From contig CANJRX010000019.1 of the NCBI GenBank assembly GCA_947476895.1, positions 1 to 43,053 on the forward strand: a stretch of DNA of 43,053 bases. Direction: 5' to 3'. Position numbers and translations under genes: made by a program. The DNA is from Fidelibacterota bacterium. Lineage in GTDB: Bacteria > Pseudomonadota > Alphaproteobacteria > Rhodospirillales > Rhodospirillaceae. Under the pieces are notes generated by a model, which saw nothing but the letters and a program-made list of their open reading frames with translations, did not search any database and was not told the origin of the DNA. Positions 31,754 to 40,527 of this stretch are shown here, one piece after another (positions within the stretch are counted from its first letter, which is position 1; the number at the start of each line of letters is the position of its first letter).

Positions 31754-33268
31754 TCAGCGACGGGTCGTGATGGCGTCGACGCGGTCGGGTGCGCCGTCAC
31801 CGGATTGTTCGCCGAGCGCACGGACTTCGATGCGTGTTGAATCAATGCCCGCGGCGAGCAACTGCTTTCTGACGTTCACGGCGCGCTCGAGCGACAAACG
31901 CCGCGAACGGCTGACGCTTTTCTCAGGGTCCGAGGCGAAGGCCAGCAACTGCACGCGCAAGGCCGGATCGTTTTTCATGCGTGCCGCCAAAATTTTCAAT
32001 CCGTCGCCGGAGGTAGAGGGCACTTCGGGCACGCCTACTGCGAATGAAATGGTGAAGGTGTCAGGCGACGACGGCTTGGCGATGGGCGCTGTTACAACCG
32101 GCGCTGCGGCCGTTTGCGTTTCAGCGGGCTTGGGTTCTTCGACTTTGGCCGGAGTGGGCGCGGGCGCAGGAGGCGGCAGAACCGCGACTTGCGTTTCAGA
32201 CGGCGGTGGCGTCAGCAGGTTGCGCGGCGCGCCAGGTCCTGTTGCGGCGGGCGCCGGTGTTGTCGTTGCAGCCGGAGCAGGTGCTGCGGGCGGCGGCGTC
32301 ACAGCGGCTGTCGCTGCCGGTTTCGCTGCTGCCGGCGCGGGCGCAGGTGGCGGCGTTACGACAGCAACTTTCGCTGGCGGCGGAGGTGTTACGACGGCAG
32401 GCGCAGGTGCGGGCTTCGGCGCAGCTACAGGTGCTGGTGCCGGCGTTGCGGCAGGCGGAGTCACAGCTGCAGTCTTTGCGGGGGGCGTTATCGCGGGTGC
32501 CGGTGTTGGTGCAGGCGTAGCCGCCGCTTTCGCAGGCGGCGGTGTTACAGGTACCGGCGCTGGTGTCGGCTTCGGCGCGGCGATAGGTGCGGCAGGCGGC
32601 GGTGTTACAGCAGGCTTTGCAGGGGCCGGAGCAGCCGGAGCCGGTGTTGCTACTTTCGCTGCTGGAGCGGGAGCAGCCACAGGCGGCGGCGTCACAACCT
32701 TCGGCGCGGGCTCTTCAACCTTCGCAGTCTGAACAGGTGTAGGCTTAGGTGCCGGCTTTGCTTCTACAGGCTTCGCTTCAACCGGTTTTGCTTCAACAGC
32801 TTTTGTCTCGACAGGTTTTGCTTCAACAATTTTTTCTGCCGGCTTCACATCAGCGACTTTAGTCTCGACCGGCTTCGGCTGCGCGGCGATGCGCATGCCT
32901 GCCGGTGGGTGCAGTTTAACGATCGAGGCGCTGCGGCCCGGCGCAATCAGAGTCGGGGCCACGCCGTTTGGCGGACGCAATATAATCGGCGCGTCCATGA
33001 CAGGCGCAGCCCCGGCCGGCGAGCCGCTTTGCGGAATCAAAAGGCGGGGCGACCGGGCGAGGGAATCGATCACGCTGTAGTCGACGGTGACGTCGTTTGT
33101 CCCGCGCGTGGTCAGTGTGCGAAGGCCTGGGGCAGCGGGTTTGGCATTGGGATCGCCATCGGCAAAAGCCGGGACGCTGATAGCCATAACGGCCATGACG
33201 GTCGCAAGACCAGTCATCGACAATGTCCCCGGCAACCGCCAGCGCGTCGTGTTCTTCACCTTAATCAC
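31754..33268 (-). CDS. Exported Pro/Ala-rich protein with OmpA-like C-terminus
   Basis: 504 residues. Starts at a GTG (33268; a GTG at 33259 or ATG at 33217 also give a signal peptide). Signal peptide around SMTGLATVMAVMAISVPAFA. A short conserved region follows (LTTRGTNDVTVDYSVIDSLA). Then about 260 residues are low-complexity Pro/Ala/Val/Lys with tandem VEAKP units (about residues 140-175) and many APAP and TPPP runs, suited to spanning periplasm or cell wall. The C-terminal 110 residues are OmpA-like (VQLLAFASDPEKSVSRSRRLSLERAVNVRKQL). Upstream of the MotA/MotB-like pair by 93 bases, probably one operon. Confidence 0.75.
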   Translation of the reverse strand: MIKVKNTTRWRLPGTLSMTGLATVMAVMAISVPAFADGDPNAKPAAPGLRTLTTRGTNDVTVDYSVIDSLARSPRLLIPQSGSPAGAAPVMDAPIILRPPNGVAPTLIAPGRSASIVKLHPPAGMRIAAQPKPVETKVADVKPAEKIVEAKPVETKAVEAKPVEAKPVEAKPAPKPTPVQTAKVEEPAPKVVTPPPVAAPAPAAKVATPAPAAPAPAKPAVTPPPAAPIAAPKPTPAPVPVTPPPAKAAATPAPTPAPAITPPAKTAAVTPPAATPAPAPVAAPKPAPAPAVVTPPPPAKVAVVTPPPAPAPAAAKPAATAAVTPPPAAPAPAATTTPAPAATGPGAPRNLLTPPPSETQVAVLPPPAPAPTPAKVEEPKPAETQTAAAPVVTAPIAKPSSPDTFTISFAVGVPEVPSTSGDGLKILAARMKNDPALRVQLLAFASDPEKSVSRSRRLSLERAVNVRKQLLAAGIDSTRIEVRALGEQSGDGAPDRVDAITTRR

Positions 33269-33436
33269 CCCATCTTAAGCGGCGCTGCCTTTTGGCGTGC
33301 GCCGCGAAGGATTGCAAAGCTTTGAAATGTCGGAGCTTTGCGCGTCTTCCCAAGGGTTGAACGTACAACAGGCCGTTTGCTTCGCACAACGGGATTGAGG
33401 CTATTGGGGCGGGAATAGAGGCGTGGCTGAAACCGG

Positions 33437-34228
33437 CTAAGCCGCGGCCAAAAGCTCCAAAAGTTGCTTATGAATCTTGGGGTTAGCAGCCAAGACGTTA
33501 CCGCTGGTCAGGACATTCTTGCCATTATCCAGCTCGGTAATGAAGCCGCCGGCTTCCCGGACCAGCAAAATGCCGGCTGCCAGGTCCCAGGGCTTCAGCC
33601 CGGTTTCCCAGTAGCCGTCGTAACGCCCGGCGGCCACATAAGCCAAATCGAGCGACGCCGCACCCATGCGCCGCACGCCCGCGACGTTGTCCATAACGCT
33701 CTCAAGCTTCTTCAGGAACGGCTTATGGCCGGGCAGGCCGTGGAACGGAATGCCCGTGGCGATCACGCAATCTTTGAGATTGCTGCGCGACGAAACGCGC
33801 AGACGCTTGTCGTTGAGGAAGGCGCCTTTGCCCTTCTCGGCGTAATACATTTCATCGGTGACCGGATTGAACACGAGCCCAGCGATGATTTCGCCGTCCA
33901 TCTCAAGACCAATGGAAATAGCGAAGTGCGGAATGCCGTGCAGGAAGTTGGTGGTGCCGTCGATGGGATCGATAATCCAGCGGTGATGTTTATCTTCGCC
34001 GGCGACTTCACCGCCTTCTTCCAGCAGGAAACCGAAGCGCGGCCGCGCCTTGGTCAGTTCCATGCGCAGGACTTTTTCGGCCTTGAGATCGGCCGCGCTC
34101 ACGAAATCGCTGGGGCCCTTGTGCGAGACCTGAAGCTGTTCGACTTCGCCGAAGTCGCGCTTCAAGGCGCGCGCAGCTTTCTGAGCCGCCCCCGTCATGA
34201 CCGTCCAAAGGGCCGAGCGCAGCGCCAT
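33437..34228 (-). CDS. suhB: Inositol monophosphatase family protein
   Basis: 263 residues. Metal and substrate motifs are complete: LLEEGGE (metal Glu), IIDPIDGTTNFLHGIPHF (Asp-x-Ile/Leu-Asp-Gly-Thr) and KPWDLAAGILLVREAGG near the end. It hydrolyses inositol-1-phosphate and related phosphates; in some bacteria SuhB also takes part in rRNA transcription antitermination. It lies 12 bases after efp in the same direction, so efp-suhB is a probable operon. No anomalies. Confidence 0.92.
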   Translation of the reverse strand: MALRSALWTVMTGAAQKAARALKRDFGEVEQLQVSHKGPSDFVSAADLKAEKVLRMELTKARPRFGFLLEEGGEVAGEDKHHRWIIDPIDGTTNFLHGIPHFAISIGLEMDGEIIAGLVFNPVTDEMYYAEKGKGAFLNDKRLRVSSRSNLKDCVIATGIPFHGLPGHKPFLKKLESVMDNVAGVRRMGAASLDLAYVAAGRYDGYWETGLKPWDLAAGILLVREAGGFITELDNGKNVLTSGNVLAANPKIHKQLLELLAAA

Positions 34229-34240
34229 TATGTAACGTCC

Positions 34241-34804
34241 TTATTTCGCGCGTTCGACGTAGGAAACATCTTCCGTGTTAACGACGATCTTGGTGCCGGC
34301 TTCGATGAACGGCGGGATCAGGACTTTCAGTCCGTTTTCAAGCAAGCCCGGCTTGTAAGACGAAGCGGCAGTCTGGCCCTTTACGACCGGATCGGCTTCT
34401 ACAACCATCAGAACCACCGTCGTCGGCAGCTTCACGCCCACCGGTACGCCTTCGATGAAGTTGACAGACACTTCCATGTTGTCCTGCAGGAAGGCGGCTT
34501 GATCGCCCAGCATTTCGCCGGGGATCGCGAACTGATCGTAGGTGGCGCTATCCATGAAGGTGAACATATCGCCTTCCTTGAACAGGTATTGGCAATCGAT
34601 TTCGCGCACATCCAGGCGCTCAACGGTATCGGCCGTGCGCCAACGGGCTTGGCTCTTGTTGCCAAACTTAATGTCGCGCATTTCGACCTGCATGAAGGCG
34701 CCGCCCTTGCCGGGTTGCACGACCTGGTTCTTGAGCACCATCCACTGCTTGCCTTCATGATCAATAACCATGCCGGGGCGGATAGAGTTGGCTGAAATCT
34801 TCAT
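34241..34804 (-). CDS. efp: Translation elongation factor P
   Basis: 187 residues. EF-P rescues ribosomes stalled on polyproline. The N-terminal KOW-like domain begins MKISANSIRPGMVIDHEGKQW, and the modified lysine is Lys33 in QPGKGGAF, the form expected for beta-lysylation by EpmA, encoded divergently at 34952. The two OB domains follow, with the family signature near KVLIPPFIEAGTKI. The local proteome includes a very proline-rich protein (31754), a natural EF-P client. Confidence 0.96.
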   Translation of the reverse strand: MKISANSIRPGMVIDHEGKQWMVLKNQVVQPGKGGAFMQVEMRDIKFGNKSQARWRTADTVERLDVREIDCQYLFKEGDMFTFMDSATYDQFAIPGEMLGDQAAFLQDNMEVSVNFIEGVPVGVKLPTTVVLMVVEADPVVKGQTAASSYKPGLLENGLKVLIPPFIEAGTKIVVNTEDVSYVERAK

Positions 34805-34897
34805 AGGTTGGGTCCGTATGTTCGCTGGGTGAAGGCCTGGGAATACCCCTTAAATCGCGCGCGCTTGTATCAGGTTGAACCTATTGAGGCAACCGCC

Positions 34898-34917
34898 GGG
34901 GGTCTTTAAAGACCCCC
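34898..34917. promoter_or_regulatory. 20-base perfect palindrome between efp and epmA
   Basis: GGGGGTCTTT is followed directly by its reverse complement. It lies 93 bases before the efp start and 34 bases before the epmA start, in the 147-base divergent region. It may be an operator shared by both genes or a hairpin in the epmA leader. There is no T run on the plus strand. Confidence 0.4.
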
Positions 34918-34951
34918 TTGGTCGCGGTCGGGCAATGGTCTAACAGGTCTT

Positions 34952-36016
34952 ATGGTCACGGCAGCTTCATCCCCCTGGTGGCACCCCGATAACCTCGCGC
35001 GGCGCAAACCTTTTTTGGACGTCCGGCGGGCGGCCACCAAGGCCGTGCGCGCCTATTTCCAGGCCGAAGGGTTTTTAGAGGTGGAAACCCCGGCCATCCA
35101 GGTTTCGCCGGGGGTTGAGCGCCATATCCAAGCCTTCGCCACGACCTTGAGCGAACCCGGCACCGATCTGGCCCAGCCCCGCTATCTGCATACCTCGCCT
35201 GAATTCGCCATGAAGAAGCTTATGGCCGGGGGTATGACTAAAATCATGCAGCTGTGCCACGTGTGGCGCGACCGGGAGCGTAGTCCACTGCATCACCCGG
35301 AATTCACCATGCTGGAATGGTACCGCGCCGGCGCCGGTTACACGGCGCTGATGACCGACTGCGAAGCGCTGATGCGCGGCGTGGCCAAAGCCGCTGAGCG
35401 CACGTTGCAAGACGGTGAGATGCTGCGCTGGCAAGGGCGCTCCTGCGACCCCGCGAAGCCCGCCGAACGTCTGACGGTTCAAGACGCTTTTGCACGCCAT
35501 GCCGGTATCGATCTTCTCGCGACCATTGATGAAGGTCTTGCGCCGCCCGTGCAGAAACTGCGCGACGCAGCGCGCGGGCAGGGGCTCTACGTCAGTGAGG
35601 CCGACACTTGGGAAGATGTGTTCTTCCGCGTGATGCTGGAGCGTGTTGAACCGCATCTCGGCATGGGCGCGCCGACCATATTGTGTGAATATCCGGCGAA
35701 CCTTGCCGCACTCGCGCGGCGCAAACTTGGGAATGCGGCGGTGGCCGAACGCTTCGAGCTTTATGCGTGCGGCGTTGAACTCGCCAACGCTTATTCCGAA
35801 CTCACCGACGCCACCGAGCAGCGTGCGCGTTTCGAACATGACCGCGCGTTGCACCTACAGCTCTACGGCAGCGCGCCGCCGTTGGATGAAGATTTTCTAC
35901 GCGCGATGGAAAGTTTGCCGCCGTGCGCGGGTGCGGCGCTGGGCTTTGATCGCCTGGTGATGCTGGCGTCGGGAGCCGAAGACATCACCGACGTGCTGTG
36001 GTCGCCAGTCGCTTAA
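34952..36016 (+). CDS. epmA: EF-P--(R)-beta-lysine ligase
   Basis: 354 residues, a class II lysyl-tRNA synthetase-like core without the tRNA-binding domain. Motif 2 is visible in MQLCHVWRDRERSPLHHPEFTMLEWY and motif 3 in GAALGFDRLVMLASG. It attaches beta-lysine to EF-P Lys33. Start ATG 34952; the protein begins near WWHPDNLARRKPFL, typical of EpmA (PoxA/GenX). The 2,3-aminomutase EpmB that makes beta-lysine is not in the window. The stop overlaps the convergent kinase stop by four bases. Confidence 0.94.
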   Translation: MVTAASSPWWHPDNLARRKPFLDVRRAATKAVRAYFQAEGFLEVETPAIQVSPGVERHIQAFATTLSEPGTDLAQPRYLHTSPEFAMKKLMAGGMTKIMQLCHVWRDRERSPLHHPEFTMLEWYRAGAGYTALMTDCEALMRGVAKAAERTLQDGEMLRWQGRSCDPAKPAERLTVQDAFARHAGIDLLATIDEGLAPPVQKLRDAARGQGLYVSEADTWEDVFFRVMLERVEPHLGMGAPTILCEYPANLAALARRKLGNAAVAERFELYACGVELANAYSELTDATEQRARFEHDRALHLQLYGSAPPLDEDFLRAMESLPPCAGAALGFDRLVMLASGAEDITDVLWSPVA

Positions 36017-37527
36017 GTCCCCATCACGCGGTGGATCGCCTGCGACAGCTGCTCAAGCGTGAACGGCTTGCTCAGCAAGTGAGCGCCGGGATCAAGCGTG
36101 CCGTTGTGCACGATGGCGTTGCGGGTGTAGCCGGTGGTGAACAGCACTTTCAAATTGGGATAGAGCTTACGGGCCTCTTCGGCCAACTGACGTCCAGTGA
36201 CTTCGGGCATCACCACGTCGGTCAGCAGTAATTTGATGTCATCCCGGCTCGCGAGAATTTTGAGCGCGGCTTTTGCGCTCGACGCCGCGACAACTGTGAA
36301 GCCCAATTCTTCGACAGTAGCGACGGTCAAAAGCTGAACGGTTTCGTCGTCTTCCACCACCAGCACAACAGCGTGGGTGTGATCGACTTCCTTGGCGTTA
36401 GTGACTTGCTTGTCTTCTTCCTGAAGATCGACGGCGCCCTCGAAGCGGCGAAGATAAATCTTCACCGATGTGCCGCGTCCCATTTCCGAATAAATTTTGA
36501 CGTGTCCACCTGACTGTTTCACGAAACCGAAAACTTGGCTCAATCCTAGGCCCGTGCCTTGGCCTACGCCTTTTGTCGTAAAGAACGGATCGAAGGCCTT
36601 TGCGATCACATCAGGCGGCATGCCCATGCCGGTATCGGTGACGCTGATCATAACGAATTCGCCATGATCGACGTGGTGTTCGGCTGCATAGCGCCTGTCG
36701 AGCACGGTGTTTTCGGTTTCGATGGTCAGGCGTCCGCCGTCCGGCATGGCGTCACGCGCGTTGACGGCAAGATTGACCAAGGCATTTTCAAGTTGATTGC
36801 CGTCGGCGTTAATACGCCACAGGCCCGCGCCTTGAACGATTTCAATGCGCACGGTCTCGCCCAAGGTGCGCCGCAGGAGGTCTGAGAGACCTGAGATCAT
36901 GCGGTTGACGCTGATTACTGTGGGTTCAAGTGCTTGCTGGCGCGAGAAAGCCAGCAGGCGCTGCGTCAGCGCCGCGCCGCGCTTAGCGCCGTCGATGGCG
37001 TTTTCAATCAGGCTACCGATGTTGTGATCGCCCTGGCCGATGCGCTTGCGCACAATGTCGAGTGCGCCGATTACGATCGCCAGCATGTTGTTGAAGTCGT
37101 GCGCAATGCCGCCGGTCAACTGGCCAATGGCTTCCATTTTCTGGGCTTGGCGAAGTTGCAGCTCAATGCCTTCGCGTTCTTTGACTTCGGCCTTCAGGCG
37201 CTCGTGCGATTCCTGCAGGGCGGCGTGTCCGTCTTCGATCTCTTCACGCCGGCGCGCACCTTCAACAGCGTTCTGCGTGCCGAAGACAAGCGCGAAGACG
37301 AGTGTCGTGATCGCGAGCACCTGTACCAGCGCTGCGGTGCGTTCGGCACTTGCTTGGCGCTCCTGCAGCAGGCGGTCTTCCTCGGCGATCATGCCGCGTA
37401 AAAGGCCGTTGGCCTCATCTGCCAAAACTTTGCTGCGACCGGTGATGGAGGCGAGCGCACGCGCTTGTCCTTCCGTGCGCATGGCGTTGACGCGCCGCTC
37501 ATAGTGTCGCCAACAATTCTTCGACAA
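36013..37527 (-). CDS. Hybrid sensor histidine kinase, 3' part of a frameshifted gene
   Basis: 504 residues as read. It begins in the second half of a CHASE3 domain ([23 protein letters not shown]), then a membrane helix (about 66-84), coiled coil, HisKA with His143 ([12 protein letters not shown]), and an ATPase domain with [25 protein letters not shown] and [20 protein letters not shown]. The C-terminal receiver domain has Asp437 ([12 protein letters not shown]) and Lys in LLSKPFT. The first half of CHASE3 and the first membrane helix lie in the other frame at 37499-37873. The ATG at 37527 lies within the overlap and its first residues look out of frame, so it is not the natural start. Confidence 0.8.
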   Translation of the reverse strand: MSKNCWRHYERRVNAMRTEGQARALASITGRSKVLADEANGLLRGMIAEEDRLLQERQASAERTAALVQVLAITTLVFALVFGTQNAVEGARRREEIEDGHAALQESHERLKAEVKEREGIELQLRQAQKMEAIGQLTGGIAHDFNNMLAIVIGALDIVRKRIGQGDHNIGSLIENAIDGAKRGAALTQRLLAFSRQQALEPTVISVNRMISGLSDLLRRTLGETVRIEIVQGAGLWRINADGNQLENALVNLAVNARDAMPDGGRLTIETENTVLDRRYAAEHHVDHGEFVMISVTDTGMGMPPDVIAKAFDPFFTTKGVGQGTGLGLSQVFGFVKQSGGHVKIYSEMGRGTSVKIYLRRFEGAVDLQEEDKQVTNAKEVDHTHAVVLVVEDDETVQLLTVATVEELGFTVVAASSAKAALKILASRDDIKLLLTDVVMPEVTGRQLAEEARKLYPNLKVLFTTGYTRNAIVHNGTLDPGAHLLSKPFTLEQLSQAIHRVMGT

Positions 37528-37873
37528 CAGGTTTCAGATAAGTGACCGAGTTTTGTTGCCTAGGGTTATCGGCGACTAACTTTTCAATATTGCCGACATG
37601 CAGCGGAAGGATGTCCCGCGCATTGAGGTAGGGCTGCAGATAATCATCGCGGCCTGTGATCAGGAATCCGCGCATGCCGGTCTCGGCTTCGTAAACCGTA
37701 AGCTGCGTCGAGGTCAGGGCCTCTTTGACCTCCATCGTATGTTGTACAAGTTCGTGATCAGTGCGCTGCGCGCCGACAAGCGAACTCAGCGCAATCCCGA
37801 CGACGATCAGGAGCGTGAAGGCAATAGTGATGGGATGTATAAGACGCCGGATCGACGTCCGTAAGAAACTCAC
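37499..37873 (-). CDS. N-terminal part of the frameshifted hybrid kinase (CHASE3)
   Basis: 124 residues, GTG start. A membrane helix (about 13-33) is followed by the first part of a CHASE3 sensor, with the signature [19 protein letters not shown], and ends abruptly at VVEELLATL-stop. The missing part of the domain continues in the next frame a few bases on ([12 protein letters not shown]). A single-base difference near 37499-37503 would join both into one kinase of about 620 residues. This may be a true mutation or a sequencing error. Confidence 0.75.
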   Translation of the reverse strand: MSFLRTSIRRLIHPITIAFTLLIVVGIALSSLVGAQRTDHELVQHTMEVKEALTSTQLTVYEAETGMRGFLITGRDDYLQPYLNARDILPLHVGNIEKLVADNPRQQNSVTYLKPVVEELLATL

Positions 37874-37913
37874 GAATAACCCCCGCGCGAAGTAAATACT
37901 TCGAGCGAATTAT

Positions 37914-38555
37914 TTACCGCAGCTTGGAAAAAATAGCATTGAAATCCCGCACAGCCGCAGCAGGACCGCCGGCGTAATTCCAAATACCCCCACAGACGGC
38001 GATGAAATCGGCGCCCGCTTTAACAATCGGCTCGCAGTTCTCGACGGTGATGCCACCGATGGCGACGCACGGCACGTTGGTGGTCTCAGACCAAACCTCA
38101 ACAACCTCAATATCTACGGGTGTTGTGTCGTCTTTGGTGGAGGAGGGGAAGAATGCACCGAAGGCCACATAGTCTGCGCCGGCTTCGCCGACTTCCATAG
38201 CGACGTGGCGAGAATCTTTGCAAGTAACACCTACGGTCGCATCTCGCCCCATAATCTCGCGGGCTTCGTCGTAGGGCATATCTTCTGGACCGACATGCAC
38301 ACCGTCGCAACCGAGCTGCGCAGCGAGGTCAGGCCGGTCGTTCAAAATAAAAGCCACATCCCGTTTGTGGCAAACCGGCATGAGCTTATTCACGGCTGCG
38401 GAGATCGTCGCGTCATCGACGCCCTTTAAGCGCAGCTGAAGGCAGGCCACGTCACCGGCGGCGAGCGCCTCATCTAGCGTACGCGCGAAGGCTTCCACGT
38501 CCGGAATATTTTCCGGCGTGATGAGGTAAAGGCGACAGCCGTGCTCTGTGGGCAC
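37914..38555 (-). CDS. thiE: Thiamine phosphate synthase
   Basis: 213 residues with a TIM-barrel fold. It joins HMP-pyrophosphate and the thiazole phosphate to thiamine phosphate. Motifs: QLRLKG, ILNDRPDLAAQLGCDGVHVGPEDM, VGVTCKD (usually G-x-S), ADYVAFGAFFPSSTK and VAIGGITVENC. The last third has the unusual CGGIWNYAGGPAAAV, seen in an alphaproteobacterial ThiE subgroup, so it could be a ThiE-like paralogue rather than the main enzyme. Start GTG at 38555, two bases after the fba stop, so it is co-transcribed with fba. Confidence 0.85.
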   Translation of the reverse strand: MPTEHGCRLYLITPENIPDVEAFARTLDEALAAGDVACLQLRLKGVDDATISAAVNKLMPVCHKRDVAFILNDRPDLAAQLGCDGVHVGPEDMPYDEAREIMGRDATVGVTCKDSRHVAMEVGEAGADYVAFGAFFPSSTKDDTTPVDIEVVEVWSETTNVPCVAIGGITVENCEPIVKAGADFIAVCGGIWNYAGGPAAAVRDFNAIFSKLR

Positions 38556-38557
38556 GA

Positions 38558-39490
38558 CTATTCTTCTTTGCCCTTATAGATATCAATCAGCTTGCTGAGC
38601 AGCGTGTTGGCTTCAGGCAGCGCGCGCTGGAAGGCATTGCGGCCGACGATGGAACCGTTGCCGCCGCCGTCGCGGATCGCCTTGGCTTCTTCATAAAGCG
38701 CGTCTTCGCCCTTTTTGGCGCCGCCCGAGAACACCACGATGCGGCGGCCACCAAAGCAGCTTTGCACAATGTGATTGACGCGCTGAGTCAGGGTGGCGCG
38801 CGGAATGTTCTGCGCTTCATAAACCTTCTTGGCTTCGCCGAGGTCCAGATGATCGGTCGGCAGCTTCACTTTAATGATATGGGCACCCATGAGGGCGGCC
38901 ATGTGGGCGCCGTAGGCAATGATGTCGAAGGCGGTTTCGCCGTCTTTGGAGACGTACTTACCGCGCGGGTAGGACCAGACGACCACAGCCAGGCCGGCGT
39001 CTTTGGCTTCGGCGGTCAGTTCGCGCAGATCGTTCATCATGTCGTACGCGCGTTCCGAACCCGGATACATCGTGTAACCGATGGCCGAGCAGCCGAGGCG
39101 CAGGGCATCCTGGACGCCGGCAGTGATGGCCTGGATGGGTGCGTCTTTCTCCCCGTTCAGCGAGTTGGCGCTGTTGACCTTAAGGATAGTGGGGACCGCA
39201 CCGGCGAAGGTGTCAGCGCCGTCTTCGATCATGCCGAGCGGGGCGGCGAAGGCCGAAAGGCCGGCATCGACCGCGAGCTGCCAGTGATAGTGCGGCTCGT
39301 AGCCCGGCGGGTTCGGCGCGAAGCTGCGCGCGGGGCCGTGCTCAAAGCCCTGGTCGACGGGCAGGATCACCAGCTTACCGGTACCGCCGAGGCGGCCATT
39401 CATGAGGATCCGGGCGAGGTTGGATTTGGTGCCGGGGTTGTCGCTTTCGTAAGCGGAGAGAATCTTCTTAACCCGGGGTGTGATCTTCAT
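38558..39490 (-). CDS. Class I fructose-bisphosphate aldolase (DhnA/FbaB type)
   Basis: 310 residues. Splits fructose-1,6-bisphosphate to dihydroxyacetone phosphate and glyceraldehyde-3-phosphate through a Schiff-base lysine. Features: LVILPVDQGFEHGPARSF, GYTMYPGSE, GAHIIKVKLPTD with the Schiff-base Lys candidate, RRIVVFSGGAKKGED and NGSIVGRNAFQRA, which form the phosphate site. ATG at 39490. First gene of an fba-thiE pair, divergent from the coiled-coil/zapA genes. Confidence 0.93.
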   Translation of the reverse strand: MKITPRVKKILSAYESDNPGTKSNLARILMNGRLGGTGKLVILPVDQGFEHGPARSFAPNPPGYEPHYHWQLAVDAGLSAFAAPLGMIEDGADTFAGAVPTILKVNSANSLNGEKDAPIQAITAGVQDALRLGCSAIGYTMYPGSERAYDMMNDLRELTAEAKDAGLAVVVWSYPRGKYVSKDGETAFDIIAYGAHMAALMGAHIIKVKLPTDHLDLGEAKKVYEAQNIPRATLTQRVNHIVQSCFGGRRIVVFSGGAKKGEDALYEEAKAIRDGGGNGSIVGRNAFQRALPEANTLLSKLIDIYKGKEE

Positions 39491-39681
39491 GAACGCGGCA
39501 TCCTCTGGTTTAAAAAACGAAGTTGTGCCGCGACATATAAAGGGCTGCCAGCGAAAGGACTAGAGGGGGAATGAGAGCCGGTTTCCGGCCCTGTCCGAAG
39601 CGCCCTCCGTGAGAGCGTGTTGACGTGCTCCGGACACCTTTCTATGCTTCATGCAGAATTCGAGGTTGGGGCGCTATTTCT

Positions 39682-39924
39682 TTGAAAGATATTGAAAACT
39701 ACAAGCTGGTGCAGGTTCATGGCGCGCTTCAACGGCTGGATAAGGCCCTGACGCGCCTGGAGTCCGCCGCGGCCAAGACCGGCGGCGCCGGCGAGACCAA
39801 AGCCCTCACCGAAAAACTCGACGCGCTGAGCCGTGCGCATGGCACCTTGCAGGAGACCGCGGGGCGCGTCGCCACCCGTCTCGATACAGCCATCGAACGC
39901 CTCGCGGCGTCGATCCAAGACTAG
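39682..39924 (+). CDS. DUF4164-like small coiled-coil protein upstream of zapA
   Basis: 80 residues if translation starts at TTG 39682 (LKDIENYKLVQVHGALQRL). A GTG at 39625 would give a 99-residue form with an unlikely Cys/Arg-rich start. The protein is almost wholly helical with heptad patterns (LDKALTRLESAAAK, LTEKLDALSRAHGTLQE, RLDTAIERLAASIQD). Small proteins of this type commonly precede zapA in alphaproteobacteria. It ends 19 bases before zapA and is probably co-transcribed. Role unknown, possibly with the division machinery. Confidence 0.7.
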   Translation: MKDIENYKLVQVHGALQRLDKALTRLESAAAKTGGAGETKALTEKLDALSRAHGTLQETAGRVATRLDTAIERLAASIQD

Positions 39925-39943
39925 GGCGGAAAGCGGGGGCATC

Positions 39944-40276
39944 GTGGGGCAAGTATCCATCAACATCCGCGGCCGCCAGTACCAGATCGCCTGCGACGAC
40001 GGCCAGGAAGCCCATCTCGCACGCCTGGGACGCTACCTCGACCAACGCGCCGAACAGGTCGCGGCGTCGGCCGGATCCGTCAATGAGTCACTGCTTCTCG
40101 TGATGGTCGGTCTGATGGTGGCCGACGAATTGGCCGATACTTCCGCCGAACTTGAGAGCCTGAACGGTGAAAAGACCGCTGCGGCGCGTGAAGAAGCTGA
40201 GAAAGAGGCGGTTAAGGCCATGAATGGCCTCGCGGAGCGCATTGAGCGTATTGCCGCGCGCCTTGAGGGAACCTAA
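39944..40276 (+). CDS. zapA: Cell division protein ZapA
   Basis: 110 residues starting at GTG 39944, with GGGGG nine bases before it. The N-terminal globular domain reads VGQVSINIRGRQYQIACDDGQE, followed by HLARLGRYLDQRAEQVA and the ZapA core SLLLVMVGLMVADEL. The last 45 residues are a charged coiled coil. ZapA crosslinks FtsZ filaments at the division ring. Directly upstream of the 6S RNA candidate, the usual bacterial order. Confidence 0.93.
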   Translation: MGQVSINIRGRQYQIACDDGQEAHLARLGRYLDQRAEQVAASAGSVNESLLLVMVGLMVADELADTSAELESLNGEKTAAAREEAEKEAVKAMNGLAERIERIAARLEGT

Positions 40277-40283
40277 GTTGACT

Positions 40284-40446
40284 GCGGAGCTGCTGGACAG
40301 GTTAGGTCTACGAACCCCCAGGGGCGATAATCTTCGCTAGGGAGCTGTTCCTCGCCGGATAGCGCTACGTTCGGTGATACGGTGCCCACTTATACCTGTG
40401 GTCCCATGGCGGATTCACACCAGGCCGACGGTTTCGGCGGCTCCAC
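40284..40446 (+). ncRNA. ssrS: 6S RNA candidate
   Basis: The 251-base gap between zapA and the 5-formyl-THF cyclo-ligase is the classical site of 6S RNA, and it contains no gene. GGAGCTGCT (40286-40294) can pair with GGCGGCTCC (40436-40444) with two G-U pairs. This would form the closing stem of an RNA of about 160 bases, the usual 6S length. 6S RNA mimics an open promoter and sequesters RNA polymerase with the housekeeping sigma factor. Exact ends and the central bubble were not modelled. Confidence 0.72.
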
Positions 40447-40527
40447 TTTATACATCTTGGGGATCATCTCCATTTTTCGCGTTGCCGGAAGTGCTTTGCT
40501 TGAATTTTGGTGTCAGGCGGTTTTGCC

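Noticed and set aside
32114-33325. A 403-residue plus-strand frame opposite the proline-rich gene.
   Set aside because: Composition is Arg/Cys/Ser low complexity, the mirror of Pro/Ala codons; the minus-strand protein has a signal peptide and OmpA-like end.
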